From Adiantum capillus-veneris (taxonomy: Eukaryota > Streptophyta > Polypodiopsida > Polypodiales > Pteridaceae), in NCBI GenBank assembly GCA_014529385.2, contig CM043966.1:39244037-39304036 (forward strand): a DNA stretch of 60,000 bases, read 5' to 3'. Under the pieces are notes generated by a model, which ran no database searches, was not told where the DNA came from, and saw only the letters and a program-made list of their open reading frames with translations. Position 1 is the stretch's first letter. Each line of letters begins with the position of its first letter. The translations under genes were made by a program, and so were the position numbers. Shown piece after piece: positions 30,080 to 41,300 of this stretch.

Positions 30080-30756
30080 AGATTCGAGGCAATCCATATC
30101 TATCAAAAGGGTCAAGGTCAATAATGGGCAATGGACGGCCAATAAAAGTCAATTGGCGGATTTCATGGTGGATCATTTTCAACGGGTTTTTGCCAAGCTT
30201 GAGGCTCCCTCAAGTGAGGTTTTGCAAGCCAGACTGCAAACCAGACAGCTATTGTTGTCATATCTCGTCCTATGTTGACAATGATCGATGCAGCTACCCT
30301 TGAGGCTAGTTTTACTGAGGCTGAGCTGCATGACAGCCTGTTGCATCTTGGCCATTGGAAATCTCCTGGATGGGACGGTCTTACGGTTGAATGTTTCCTT
30401 CACTTCTGGGAGTCCCTTAAACAGCCTCTACTTATCATGATCAATCATGCTCGGACTACACAATCTTTGCCGCAGTCAGGAAAGAAGGATTGGTGAAATT
30501 GTTGCCCAAGCAAACATTGTGTGGATACTTCTTGCATTGGTGTCCGATGACGCTTATGCCGGTAATTTACAAATCGTTGTCAAAAATGATAGCTTCTCGT
30601 ACTAACGGTTATCTGTTCTCAGGCATACATCCTGCTCAATATGGATTCATCCCTCGCCAGCAAATTATGGATAATATTGCTAATGCTTTCGTTGGGATTG
30701 AGTATGCAAAATATGCCAACAACAATGAATTGGTGCACTCATCTATAGTGTTTTAG
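30080..30756 (+). pseudogene. Second LINE, RT N-terminal fragment
   Basis: Three frames carry consecutive pieces: WTANKSQLADFMVDHFQRVF, then TEAELHDSLLHLGHWKSPGW and DGLTVECFLHFW, then KLLPKQTLCGYFLHWCPMTL and QYGFIPRQQIMDN. Each aligns with the corresponding part of the LINE at 24938-26843, so this is a paralogue of the same family. It ends near 30750, before the first catalytic Asp block, in unrelated sequence. Confidence 0.85.
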
Positions 30757-30859
30757 ATACGTCTGAGTGGTTCCTTGCCAGATGCATGAAACTTGAGCTC
30801 CGACCCACAGGTCCAAACACCAATAGCTTGAACTCCAACACAAGGGTCCAAATTATTTG

Positions 30860-31300
30860 TAAAGAGCTTCATTTTGCCCCTTTGCCACTCACAAGCCTCT
30901 CCCTGGCTGAAGCTAGTGGCCGTAACCCCCAATTGACTAGAAATCTGGCGTCATGGCCACTGTGGCCGCAGCCATGCTGCATGCCGATCTCCTCTATCAA
31001 TTCTTTATCACCATTATCTTTGTCCATCTTGCCTTTGCCTCCTACTTTTTGTGAGTTCCTACTTTTGCCTTTGGCTTTGCATTCCCAAGCCAAACAAAGC
31101 GTTGTCACATTTATAACAACGGTTGTCGGACCTCGTGGGTACCGGGGCAGCTAATTTGTACTAGTAATGTTGTCCTTGTCAGCTTTGCATGTGTCCTCCG
31201 GCGAACTCGTGTATTTGCCTTTGGCTTCACAATCCCGAGCCAAACAAATTGACGGCTTTCCTAAGAACTTCACCCGTGCATATGCCGCTAGTTGAGAACT
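30860..31300 (-). pseudogene. Gag zinc-knuckle remnants of a minus-strand retroelement
   Basis: Minus-strand reading shows two similar segments, LARDCEAKGKYTSS near 31240 and LAWECKAKGKSRNS near 31080. Each is the end of a CCHC knuckle followed by the same basic linker. The first halves of the knuckles are damaged by frameshifts (CYKCDN remains before the second). The Lys-rich linkers resemble copia Gag. It fits the primer site and LTR end at 31877-31889 as one element. Confidence 0.45.
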
Positions 31301-31876
31301 GGTCGATCCTCTTTCCATAGCCTCTAGTTGGTGTTGGTCGTTCAAGGTTGCCGTCAATGGAGGCCACTTTGCTATAGAAGCTTCACGAAAACACTTATTG
31401 TCATTGCCTTAGCTTCCCCAAACACCGCTCTTAAGGCCTCCTATCTCCAGGCGTTTCAAAACGTTAGGAATTAAAGACTACCCATAGTTGCGTTTCAATA
31501 GGCGCTGTAAAAGAGCATGGCACAATAGCTCCTAAAAGTCTCCCTGCAAGCTACGCTTTAAAACACTGTCAAAATAGAACAAATAGTAGATTGGCCTTCT
31601 CAGCAGGCAGCATCTCAAGATGCTATTGTTAGAAGTCCTGCAGTTGCAAGGTTTCAAAATGCTCCTGAAGTTGTTGACTCTTCTCCTAGGCGTTGCTGCA
31701 TTGACATCTGCTTTTGACAACGTTTTGAAACGCTCTTCAACAAAGCACTAAGTCCGCGGCCATTGTGGTCAACAAAAACGCCAGTGTTTTGGAGGGCAAC
31801 TCAGACTCCAAGAGCTATCACCAACCTCCAATCCTCTTCTTCACATGGTTCCCCTCCCTTGCGATCATCAAGAAGA
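31301..31876. other. No gene seen
   Basis: It would be the N-terminal Gag and leader part of the minus-strand element. No frame of useful length is recognisable. Confidence 0.3.
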
Positions 31877-31888
31877 GCTCTAATACCA
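31877..31888 (-). other. Primer binding site of a minus-strand retroelement
   Basis: The minus strand reads TGGTATTAGAGC, one mismatch from the initiator-Met-tRNA site used by the other elements here. It abuts a sequence beginning TGTCAAAG on plus, the expected inner end of an LTR. Confidence 0.6.
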
Positions 31889-31933
31889 TGTCAAAGTCAA
31901 CGATGCGGGAGCGTAGAGCAATGGGGAGAATAC

Positions 31934-31976
<43 letters not shown>

Positions 31977-33311
31977 TTGAACCAACCAACCTTGGCAATC
32001 GATTGATGATATAGTCACCTTAGCAAATTGCCCTACCCAGAGTTTGACAAAGAAGTAAAATAAATACCTAAAGCCAAAATAAATATTTGGGATCACATTG
32101 GGTAGTTCACTTGAGATGCCATAACTTTTAACAGCCTTCACACACCACACCACACACACATGAGCATACATCAATACAAAGATCTCCATATTGAGTTTTT
32201 GTCATAACTCTCGAGATGTAGGGAAGACTCAAGCATAATGAAGCCCAGTACTAATCGAAGCATTGAATAGAAGCATTGAATAGGAAATATTAGTACAAAA
32301 ATAAGGTAATTGATAGGGCATAGTAGCATACGCACCACATCACATAGAAAGAATTAAGACAATATCAATTGGTCATAACTCGGAAGAAAACTTCAAAAAA
32401 GTGAAGTCTGCATGTCTACTAGACGACTAAAAAGCATACTTGGATGAATCCAGGATAAGCGCAAATTCACCCTTAAAGGAAGTGCAAGGTACAGACTTGG
32501 AGTAGTCAACCCCAAGACAATATAACCATCAAATCCATCATGCATAGTACTGACTAAATACTATGACATCCCGACTAGCGTGTCGTCAATGCCCAATAGT
32601 GGGTGTAGAACCAAGTATCGATACATGCTTCCACACACCCCACCACCCACGCATGAGCATACATCAATACAAAGATCTGCGTATTGAGTCTCTGTCATAA
32701 CTCTAGAGATGCAAGGTAGCCTCAACCCTAATAAAGTTTAGCACCCTTAAAGGACCTTTAAGTGCAAGGTATAGACTCAAGGTAGACATCAACAAGACGG
32801 TATAACCATGACTTCCAACATGCATAGTATCAAAATACTACACATCCCCACTAACGTCGTCAATGCCCAAAAGTGGGTGTATCTGCGTATTGAGTTTCTG
32901 TCATAACTCTAGAGCTACAGTACAGACTCAGCCATAACGAAGCCTAGCACTAAGCGAAGCTGTAAATAGGAAAATTCAATACAATAATAAGATAGTTGAT
33001 AGGACATTCAGATCACATGACATAGAAAGAACCAAGAAAATATGAACTGGTCGTAACTCGAACGAAAAATTCACAAAGTGAAGTTTACATGTCTATTATA
33101 CGACTCAAAAATATACCTAGATGAATCCAAGATAAGCCCAATGAAATAAAGGCATTTGTGTTACAAAGAAAAAGGGTAGGGAATTTTAGGAATTTTGGAA
33201 AAATATAAGGGGTGTTTTGAGAATTTTTGAAATTTCAAAAATATAATTTTCCATAAATTTCAAGGGTATTTTGGTAATTTTCTCTTTGATTTATTGATTC
33301 AATGTCCAACA
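31889..33311 (-). repeat. Candidate 5' LTR of the minus-strand retroelement
   Basis: Starts TGTCAAAGTC on plus, next to the primer site. The first good CA end after a run of AT-rich sequence is TGTCCAACA at 33311, giving a 1,423-bp LTR that on minus would start TGTTGGACATT. It contains an (AG)n tract (31936-31972) and the tandem repeats at 32150-33130. No second LTR is in the window, so the right end is inferred only. Confidence 0.35.
32150..33130 (+). repeat. Degenerate tandem repeat, period ~490 bp
   Basis: The phrase GAGCATACATCAATACAAAG occurs at 32163 and 32655. The following part (TATTGAGTTTCTGTCATAAC) occurs at about 32190, 32680 and 32885. The AACTCGAACGAAAA-type block near 32370 recurs near 33055. 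The second repeat unit is split by a shorter internal duplication. No coding frame. Confidence 0.75.
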
Positions 33312-34332
33312 AGTCTGAATAGGGTCAAAAGCTGGTAAATTGATAAAAAAACATGAATACCCTAGTGGGATTTCAACATGGGCTGAAGATACATCGATTC
33401 CAATCCACCCCCATCCCATGTCATGCCAGCCAAACAACTGCCCATGCCTTGCCAGGTGGGATCCTCGTGAGTGGTTGTGGCGAGGTCCCTTTGCCTCTCC
33501 CAACCACACCTGAGAATCCTTTCTTCCAATATACGGCTCAGCTTGGCAGGCATAATTGATGTCCAAGCTGCAAGCCATTCCGGCAGCACCTAGGCACTAG
33601 CATCAGCACTACCGCACTTCCATCAGCAGGGGATTATGGATGAGTTCTTGGAACATTTTTGGACTCGGCTTTGGGCTAGCCACTAGGCTTGTCAGACATT
33701 GTCTTCTAGTGGCCGCACACACGCACAGGAACTGCACTGGGCGTCTAGCTTGCACAAGGTGGACACCCCTCAGCTTGTCCTGGCTACGGGCATCCTTTGG
33801 AAACCCAAAGGTACTGCCTGTGGAACTACCCATAGGCCCAGCAATTTTGGCTCAATATTCTGCGAGTGATGGCCTCCCTTCTGCTAGTGATAACCGTCCC
33901 TTGGAGAGCAAAAGCATGTCATCATGTCCAAGGCTAGCACTTGACTATGAGACACAGTAGGACACTCTAGGGATTAGCCTTGAGGCAAGACGAACTCAGC
34001 ACTTGCCAGTGTCAAGTGCTTGATTTCATCCACAGCAGCTTGACACTGGAGAGGCCCAGATGGGAATTGATCGCCACCTGTGTGGCTCTTTCCCCCTCCC
34101 ACTTTGTAATTTAGCCATTGTACTTTAACTTTCAGCATGGGAAAGTCTCACTCTTTCTCTTATATAGAGAAGCCTCTCGTTAGGGGAGATGTAGCCCATT
34201 TGGCAGTTTCAAAAAACTAATATAAGGATCTTTTTAATGCAAACTAGTATGTGTTTCATAGTCAAAGGTTGTCTAAGGCATCTATTCCGATTAAACACCC
34301 CTTGTCTGGACTTGAAATGGTTTTCCACAAAA
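33312..34332. other. No gene seen; LTR-like promoter sequence near its end
   Basis: The sequence TCTTATATAGAGAAGCCTCT near 34160 is a TATA box in a context typical of LTRs. A perfect 11-bp inverted repeat CCAGTGTCAAG / CTTGACACTGG lies at 34006-34016 and 34039-34049. Frames of about 100 codons around 33640-33960 show no recognisable motif. Confidence 0.35.
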
Positions 34333-35764
34333 TCAAGGCACTTGGGAGGCCACTTTACTAAAGAATATTATTGAAAAACAAATAGCTATGGCATGACCAC
34401 TAAAGATAGCATGTAAGACTTCACAGGGAAAAAAGTACACCCACTTAGCTAAAACACCAACGTTTTCTAGAGCACATGCTCGTTTCAATAGGAACAAAAT
34501 TCCATACATTCCATTTAACAATCTTCCACGATAGTAGAAACTATACAGCAAGGCTGCAAGGCTACCCCGCACATCCTTAGGACCCAGTGTTACCAAAAAA
34601 TCACCTCCACGGTTGCCTAAGACTACAAAAAAATCTATACAACCTAAAGAAGGATGTAAAAATCCTCTACACTTGCACTAAGAAATAGTGGTCCCAACAG
34701 ATGATTGCTTCCCCTCACCTATTGAAATCCAAAGGAAGCGGATGCTAAGAATCTCCAATAGGACAATTTGCAAACTTATCCCCAATGAAGCAGAATCATT
34801 GCCCTGATTAGAATGAAGACATTTGCAAAAAAAACAACTCAACTCATGCATTAGTTCATTGGAGACAACCGTATGTAATAAAGGTGGAGCTCAAACCTTT
34901 TTACGTATCTAGACTCAATGAATGTGCTCGTTCTTCTTTTCTCAACCTACTACAAGAGTCCAAGAAGCTGATTCCTCGACTATTTTCTCACCTCTATCAT
35001 GAACTGCTATGTCTTTTTCAGCCAAACCGAAGCAAGCATCAAGCTAACCAAAAGCAAATGGCGTATCTCAAAACTACAATGGAAACAAGTCAAGCATCCC
35101 ATTGAAGTTAGGGCCACTCCTATTAGTCCCTAAGCTTCATTGTTGTGTATGTGAAATGCATTCGGCATACATGAATGGTGACCCAACTAGCCACGTCGAA
35201 AGCAATCGCTTGCAGCACCTCAATAAAGCCATAAGAACATCCAGTAAAGTTAGGTGGAAACCATAGGTCAAGGTGAGGGCCAGTACTCATGAGAAGATTT
35301 GATGGGTGGATCTTGTGCAAGATAAAACTATGCTTCCACAACCGTAGAATATCAACTATACATGAGAAATTACCACCAAAATGAGACAATCTCATTTTTT
35401 AAAATGATGTTATCTTATGCAAAGGCACTATAGAACAACAAGCAGTATCTATTACAAATCTTTAGGAATGCAAACCACTTCTCCCAGTGCTTGCCACCGT
35501 TAGCATAATGAGATGGTTCAAACCTACAAATCTTCGGGACAAGCAGCAATGCAAAACACATCCCCCACTGCTTGCTAACATGCCACCAATAGCATGATGA
35601 GATGGTAGAAACTTTAAAGGAGACCACATATCTAATCAAAAAAACTATGGATAACAAAACAAGATAACATGGTCCTGGAATAATTTCGGACCCCTCTATC
35701 TTATTGTTTCAATCACAAATCCACAGCATCAAGCAGCATGACAGTAAGAGACTTTGTAGCTTAC
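34333..35764 (-). other. Downstream part or intron of the PAT10-like gene
   Basis: The minus strand beyond exon 3 shows no DHHC block. The frame 34596-34333 (GPKDVRGSLAALLYSFYYRG) looks protein-like but is unrecognised. An imperfect ~90-bp tandem duplication lies at about 35460-35620 (CACCGTTAGCATAATGAGAT versus CACCAATAGCATGATGAGAT). This could be a large intron, or the point where a gene fragment ends. Confidence 0.3.
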
Positions 35765-36606
35765 CCTAATGAAAGATCCCGAGTACGCCTTAGGCTAGTA
35801 TCAGCTGCAAGCTCATCCCTCAATGCGTCAGCAACATACCTGAATGAATTGCACAATAACGATACAGGAGACCATGCAGGTAAATCAGAGAGTCTATACC
35901 TAACCTGTGCATGCACGCCTACTTCCAAAAGAAGGTAGATTCACATCTAAAATCAACCATAATGAAGGCTAAAAGTAAAGATACTTGCCCGGGATTGGAT
36001 CCTGCTGTGTATAAGTATTGAAATATTGTGAGAAGAACAAGGAATAGGTACAAGGCTGTGTACCTGAATGCATAACATTTCCAGAAGTTGGAAGTCCTCT
36101 ACTTTTCTCTCACACATACAACCATTTGATTGAAGAATGGATACACTAGAGCATACTCAAACAGACCACGAGGCTAAACAATTTGTGGGCCAACCATTCA
36201 ATATATAGAACATTCGAGTGTGATGTAGTCTCCTGAATAGAGGGATGGTATATATGATAAAAATAGCATGCTATTTCAAACACCAGCCAGACCTACAAAG
36301 CGCATTCTTGCACACGCAGAGAATAAAATGTCACTAATCAAAGATCTTTTACACTGATTCCACAGTTTTGTTGCTTCAGTGCCATCACGTAACTTCCAGT
36401 ATTGCCATTGATATTACATCCTCTCGCTCTATAAAGAGTTTCCCGCTTAAGAAACTAGCAGTAGAAGAGACGAATCCATACCATGGATGCCGATGGGTTT
36501 GTTGCAAGAGACTATGATCCAGAAGGAATAGCGGCCCAACAAACAAAATGTGCAATGCGATCATCAATACTCTGGTTCTCCATCGTGAAAGCAGAGCTAC
36601 AAGCAT
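35765..36606 (-). pseudogene. 5' part of a PAT10-like DHHC S-acyltransferase gene (three exons)
   Basis: Three minus-strand exons join in phase: 36606-36482, 36063-35989 and 35839-35765. Exon 1 gives a transmembrane helix (LMIALHILFVGPLFLLD) and ends at HPW. Exon 2 gives Y, a second helix (LYLFLVLLTIFQYLY) and TAGSNPG. Exon 3 gives YVADALRDELAADTS. The order helix, short luminal loop with R-x-PWY, helix, G-S-x-PGYV-x-DA-x-RD matches the N-terminus of the plant tonoplast palmitoyltransferase PAT10 as I remember it. Acceptors are CAG|G. Intron 2 starts GCAAGT, a GC-AG intron; intron 1 starts GTATGG. Exons 2 and 3 are both 75 bp. The DHHC-cysteine-rich catalytic exons are not found, so the gene either has long introns reaching outside or is a fragment. 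An in-frame TAA directly precedes the ATG at 36606. Confidence 0.62.
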
Positions 36607-36984
36607 TTACAGGCATCTTCATAAGCTGAGAGAGCCGTAGGAGAAGAAAACTGAAGTTTTGAAAGCTTACAAAGAATCTTCATCAGAAAACTTGGGAAGT
36701 CAGCTCCAGCTCGCCATAACTCCTTTTAAAACGGAGCCCCAAATGTTAAAGCCACAGTCGCTAGTCGAGAGCTGCAGCAGAGTGGCTATGGCAACAACGC
36801 ACGTGGGTAGAAGAACGTTCACTTCCGTAATCCGTTGCGTGCAGCGATTTCCTTTCTGAATCGAAGGCACTGTTTTGACCTCCATAGGACATAGTACTAA
36901 CATGGCAGAGTTATTTTGAGAAAAAGTGCATTCATAGGAAGCCATCTCCCTTGCTCGAGGCATCCACTTGGCAGCATGCAATAG
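36607..36984 (-). promoter_or_regulatory. Presumed 5' flank of the PAT10-like gene
   Basis: It contains a G-box CACGTG at 36800-36805, about 195 bp upstream of the candidate ATG, and a possible donor (TTTGTAAGC) and acceptor (CTTGTAG) pair that could make a 5' UTR intron or an alternative first exon. The 93-codon frame here has no recognisable domain. Confidence 0.35.
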
Positions 36985-37120
36985 GTAGGCCCCTCTTGAG
37001 TAACAAGTCTTGAGTTCAACTCTCCTCGTCCTTAAGGTCTCTTGGAATAGTTTCCTACGACATTAAAATACTCTTCTCAGGTAGTGTGTGTGGGTGTGGG
37101 TGTGGGTGTGTGTGTGTGTG
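36985..37120 (+). mobile_element. SINE-like retroposon fragment with (GT)-rich tail
   Basis: It carries GTCTTGAGTTCAACTCTCCTC (B-box-like), AAGGTCTCTTGGAATAGTTTCC and the ending ATTAAAATACTCTTCT. It matches 22850-23062 closely, then runs into (GTGTGG)n and (GT)n. The A-box part is missing, so it is 5' truncated. Confidence 0.5.
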
Positions 37121-37151
37121 CTAATAAAAAGAGGGAAATGGTAGAACTATC

Positions 37152-37870
37152 GGCAAGAGCTTGATGTCGGGATACGCCCGCCAACTGGTATCTTCAGAGA
37201 ACAAAAAGCAATAGATAAATAAAAGAGAAAGATCAATCGATGACGAAGACGATAGAAGGAGATGTCAGTCATTATAGAGACCGGTCCACTTGCTGAAGGT
37301 AGCTCTTGAACACCACACCCAGGGAGAGAACTTGAAGGAGGCTATGATGACAACAACCATGTGAAAACTTGTTGTATAATCCTTGTGGAGCGAGCAAAGA
37401 GCACAGCAGCAAGCCAAAAACCGAACAAAATAATTACATAGCACGATAATTAATGAAGAGCTCTATAGATTAGCAATGTTTATTGCATATACTTGTAATT
37501 TTTCATCTTAATGAAAAAGTTCTTTCAGGGAGGTCTGGCCTCAAAAAATCCACCCTCTACGTTGTGTTCAAGCTTGCTTGCCGTGTATGTCTTTCTCTTC
37601 AATCATCATGGTTAATTAGTGTAATTATTACAAGATTCATTAATTGCAAGTTACAATTTAGTTACATTCAGATGATTTTGTTGGCATTGATCCTATTTGA
37701 CCCAAGAAGTTCAAATCGAGAGTGGGGGGGGGGGGCACTTTTCAAAATGTGTATCATATCACGTGAGTTATCGAAAAGGATTATTTATACTCCAAAACGT
37801 ATACTTTAATATAGGGGTGTTATTGATAATCTCTTAAAGGCACGAGAAATAGAAATCTCTTTTATGAACG

Positions 37871-37871
<1 letters not shown>
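37152..37871 (+). repeat. Dispersed ~0.73-kb repeat, copy 1
   Basis: It matches 43798-44533 over its whole length with many substitutions. It starts GGCAAGAGC, soon has a primer-site-like TGGTATC, and has two G-rich runs near 37725. It ends in (CT)n (37872-37913), while the other copy ends in (GT)n. The class is unknown; a TRIM or a retroposon are both possible. Confidence 0.7.

Positions 37872-37913
<42 letters not shown>
37872..37913 (+). repeat. (CT)n microsatellite
   Basis: About 21 CT units at the end of repeat copy 1. Confidence 0.95.
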
Positions 37914-37916
<3 letters not shown>

Positions 37917-38189
37917 AAAGAGGTTGATTTCTATTACTTGAAAGATCTCTTAGAACACCCAAATTGTGAGGGCAAGTACATAATTGTTTACAAAGGATGC
38001 CCAAAGACAACAAACTAGAAACTATGGAAACTGGATACAACTAGCCACATGGGAAAACTGTAGAAAGTAAAATCCAGGGGGGGAACCTCTCATAAAGGAA
38101 GTAAAAAGTGCCCTAGCAAGCCTAGTGGAGAGAGGATGGCAGCAACCTCGAAAAGATAGGCACTTCCACCAAAATCACACTCTGCAACT
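37914..38189. other. No gene seen
   Basis: Sequence between repeat copy 1 and the LTR element. It continues, after the element, at 43738. Confidence 0.4.
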
Positions 38190-38194
38190 ATATA

Positions 38195-38356
38195 TGAAAG
38201 GGCAAGGGGACTGGAACATGCTCATCACCACCTAGCCATGCCCTATATAGGCCCTTGCCCTTCTAAATATAGGGACCCCCTTGACTGCATGTCCATCCTG
38301 GCCCTTGGCCCTGGCCCTGGCCCTTGGCCCGGACTGGTCCTACCCTTGTCCTGACA
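38195..38356 (-). repeat. 3' LTR of the LARD-like element
   Basis: TG...CA boundaries. Contains a 19-bp expansion of a CCCTGG repeat relative to the other LTR. Confidence 0.9.
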
Positions 38357-41300
38357 TTACTCCCCCCTTGGAGAAGCGTTTTCGTCCGCGAAAACACAAG
38401 TGATGGTATCTTCATAAGAACACTAATGTTTTCTATTGTAACGTCCCACATGGATCCAACGGTTCATTTGAGCGGAACTCGGTTCAGTAGGAGGTTCAAT
38501 GAAACCAAGAGTAACATCTTGATTTTCTACATTGTTGTCCATTTGTAACCATCTGATGGTACCGGTTCCTATCCAAACGTAGTGTGTAGACTCCATTTAG
38601 AACGCTCATGAGCATGGTAAACGAGTTTATCACAACACATGTTTACCAAAAAGAGTACCTCTTGTCACTTTCCATGAAAGTAACTTGTTGACATAACTCA
38701 TCAGCCAATTTTAAGTCCTTGACTTGGTCCCAATTTTCATCATCAATAAACAACCCCACCCTAACGAGTGTTCAAGGTTGAGAGCCTGAATTATACATGA
38801 AGAGACTACCTAGTCGCAACATGCGTTAACTGATAGTAAGTAAACTCCAAAAAGAGCAATAAATGCTTATGAATTTGATTGCTTGGTGCTAATGTACGCA
38901 CTTTGCATATCCTTTAGCCCAAGATTACACTTTGTAATCTGTCAATCCCCTTGGATACTGACAGTACTGAGGTGTGGTTCCCCCACGGTTTACAGATAGT
39001 CTTTCCAGACGACTGGTAAACGGGAAATCACAATAGCGTATAACATTGGTGAGGAATCAACAATGTGCGAAATAACCATCGTGGTTAACTTTAAAAAATC
39101 CACAAACACCCAAAACGAGCCACGACCTCTATTGGTGATTAGTAGACTCAAAAGTAATCTCATAGAGATAGTGCACATAGAGTGCAAATTGCTTTATAAG
39201 CAATAACTTGAGGAATATACATGCCGTTCCAAATCATCCTTTGCTAAACACTAGGGCCCATAACACCTAGTGTGTATGCATTTAGCAAAAAACAGATCCG
39301 AACCTGTATATCCATGGTGATCCTTGCCAATACTTATGGCAAATGTGATGCGTCTAGCACACATTAAAGAGGAATGTAAATAGTTCTGAAAAGAAAGTAA
39401 ACACTTTCAGTTGCAATCTTTTTGCAAGCCTTGCTGAAATGTCTAAATCACAATAGAAGGTGAAACATTGATCACTTCTTGGTACAGACAATGAAACTTT
39501 TTCATTAACAACTTATAGCCTTGCTATATGTATAAACAACTATCTGTATTGTTGTTTAGCAATACTTGTAGCTTGAACAAGTCATTCTAAGTATCCGACA
39601 ATTTTTGGCCACTGAAATTGCTCCTGATACGTCGTGCTAAAAAATGGTCGAGAAAACAGATTTGACCAGCACGTAGGGACTTTGTCGTGACACATATTTG
39701 AAATAGGGGGCGCCAGTGTCAGTCCCAGAGACTCATATTCGCCACATGTGGAATATGTCTCAACTAAGGACGGCTGAAAAAAGAACATCCTTCAAGTACA
39801 AGATGTACTTGTGTGTGGAGGTAACTCTAAACACTCTCCGACAAGAGTGAGAGGGACCCTCATTCATTTCTCCACACTAGCTAAACCGAACTCCTTGAGT
39901 TCCTAGACCATGTTGTATCCCATGTGACAACATGTGCCAAATTGAACCCTACAAGTAGGTTCGTAACAGCATAAGGCAGAAAGATAGATTGGACACTTGG
40001 CCCAAAATACTTTGTGCCGACATGCCCTTGGCCTGGCTCTGTAACATTCAAGCGTACTTATACATCTTGAAAAACCAAGCAAAGCATACTAAAAATGGAA
40101 TAACATCAAATCAATAGATGCGTACCTGGAGATTTGAACGTAATGTACACTTACTTGTATTCAAATGGAGAGGAGCACGTCCCCTACCAGAAAAAACAAA
40201 CGGCATTGAGCCGGAAACCCGGGGTGTTGCCCTTGCAAACCAAGCCCTTGGATTAGATCTACGTAGTCAAACCCCTGGATAAGACTCTTTGTAGAAACTG
40301 CTCAACTAGCAGATAACGGTAACCAACATAGTTAACCGTGTACAGAGTGAGTGGAATCAACTTGAAAAGTGTGTTCGTCTGCTACCGCGTGGTAGATTGC
40401 GGAATTCTTTCCTTGAAAGTATAACTGGGATCTGGGAGAGATCAACTGTAATCCTCAATGCAGATCAAACTGTGATCCTTAATGCCTATGGGGTGATGTA
40501 GCAATCACCTGCCAGGTCTTACCCCAAAACAGTATGTCCATAGACACTCCGTAGTGCTACAGAGAGAGCAGGAGATCCACACAAGTGAACTACCAATCTC
40601 TTATGGACAGCCATGCTGTCACAAATGATTGCTGCGTCTATACTCCGTGGTAGAGAGCAGCTGGTGTGAGTTTAAGATTATCAAAAACTCAACTTGAGTG
40701 TCGCACTGAAAACATGTAGTGCAAAAATGACACCCTAACCATCCGTAATGACAAGACTCTTGCTTGTCCATTAACATCAATGTATACTTCCCTGGGTAGA
40801 TCTGTTCAATCTTGAAAACAATCACCCCAAAGAATGCCAATAGTTGGGTCTTACCCTTGGCCTGACAATGGCTCTTAGCCTGTTTGGCTCATAGCCCTTA
40901 TGCAAATTAGTGTTCAATGGACAAACCAATGAAGACTAATTTGAGTAACATCTTAACCACGTGCTAGTTGAGAGTTAGAGCACCTTGGCTCAGGCTGATT
41001 CACGAGAAAAACACGTATCAAAAGCTTCTTAGAAGATTTTCATTATTCCCTTAAAGAGAGAGAAAGAGAAAGAAGAAGAGCATGTTGGGCTGAGGAACTT
41101 TCCTTGAACGACTATGACGTATATAGTTGATTGCCATGCTCTTGTGCATCTTATGCCTAACGTGCAGCTTATCCTATAAGCATGCAACGGTTTTCTACTA
41201 TGACTCTCTCAATGAGAGAGGTAACATGAAAACACAAACAAGTCACAAAACAGACCCGCCTATCGTGTAGGTGGTTGTGACGACCCAAAAAGTCATGGTA

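Noticed and set aside
33640-33960. 106-residue plus-strand frame
   Set aside because: No recognisable motif; the antisense frame is equally open, so coding is not supported.
34940-35110. A fourth exon of the PAT10-like gene
   Set aside because: An open stretch on the minus strand exists, but the phase does not fit exon 3 and no conserved residues are visible.
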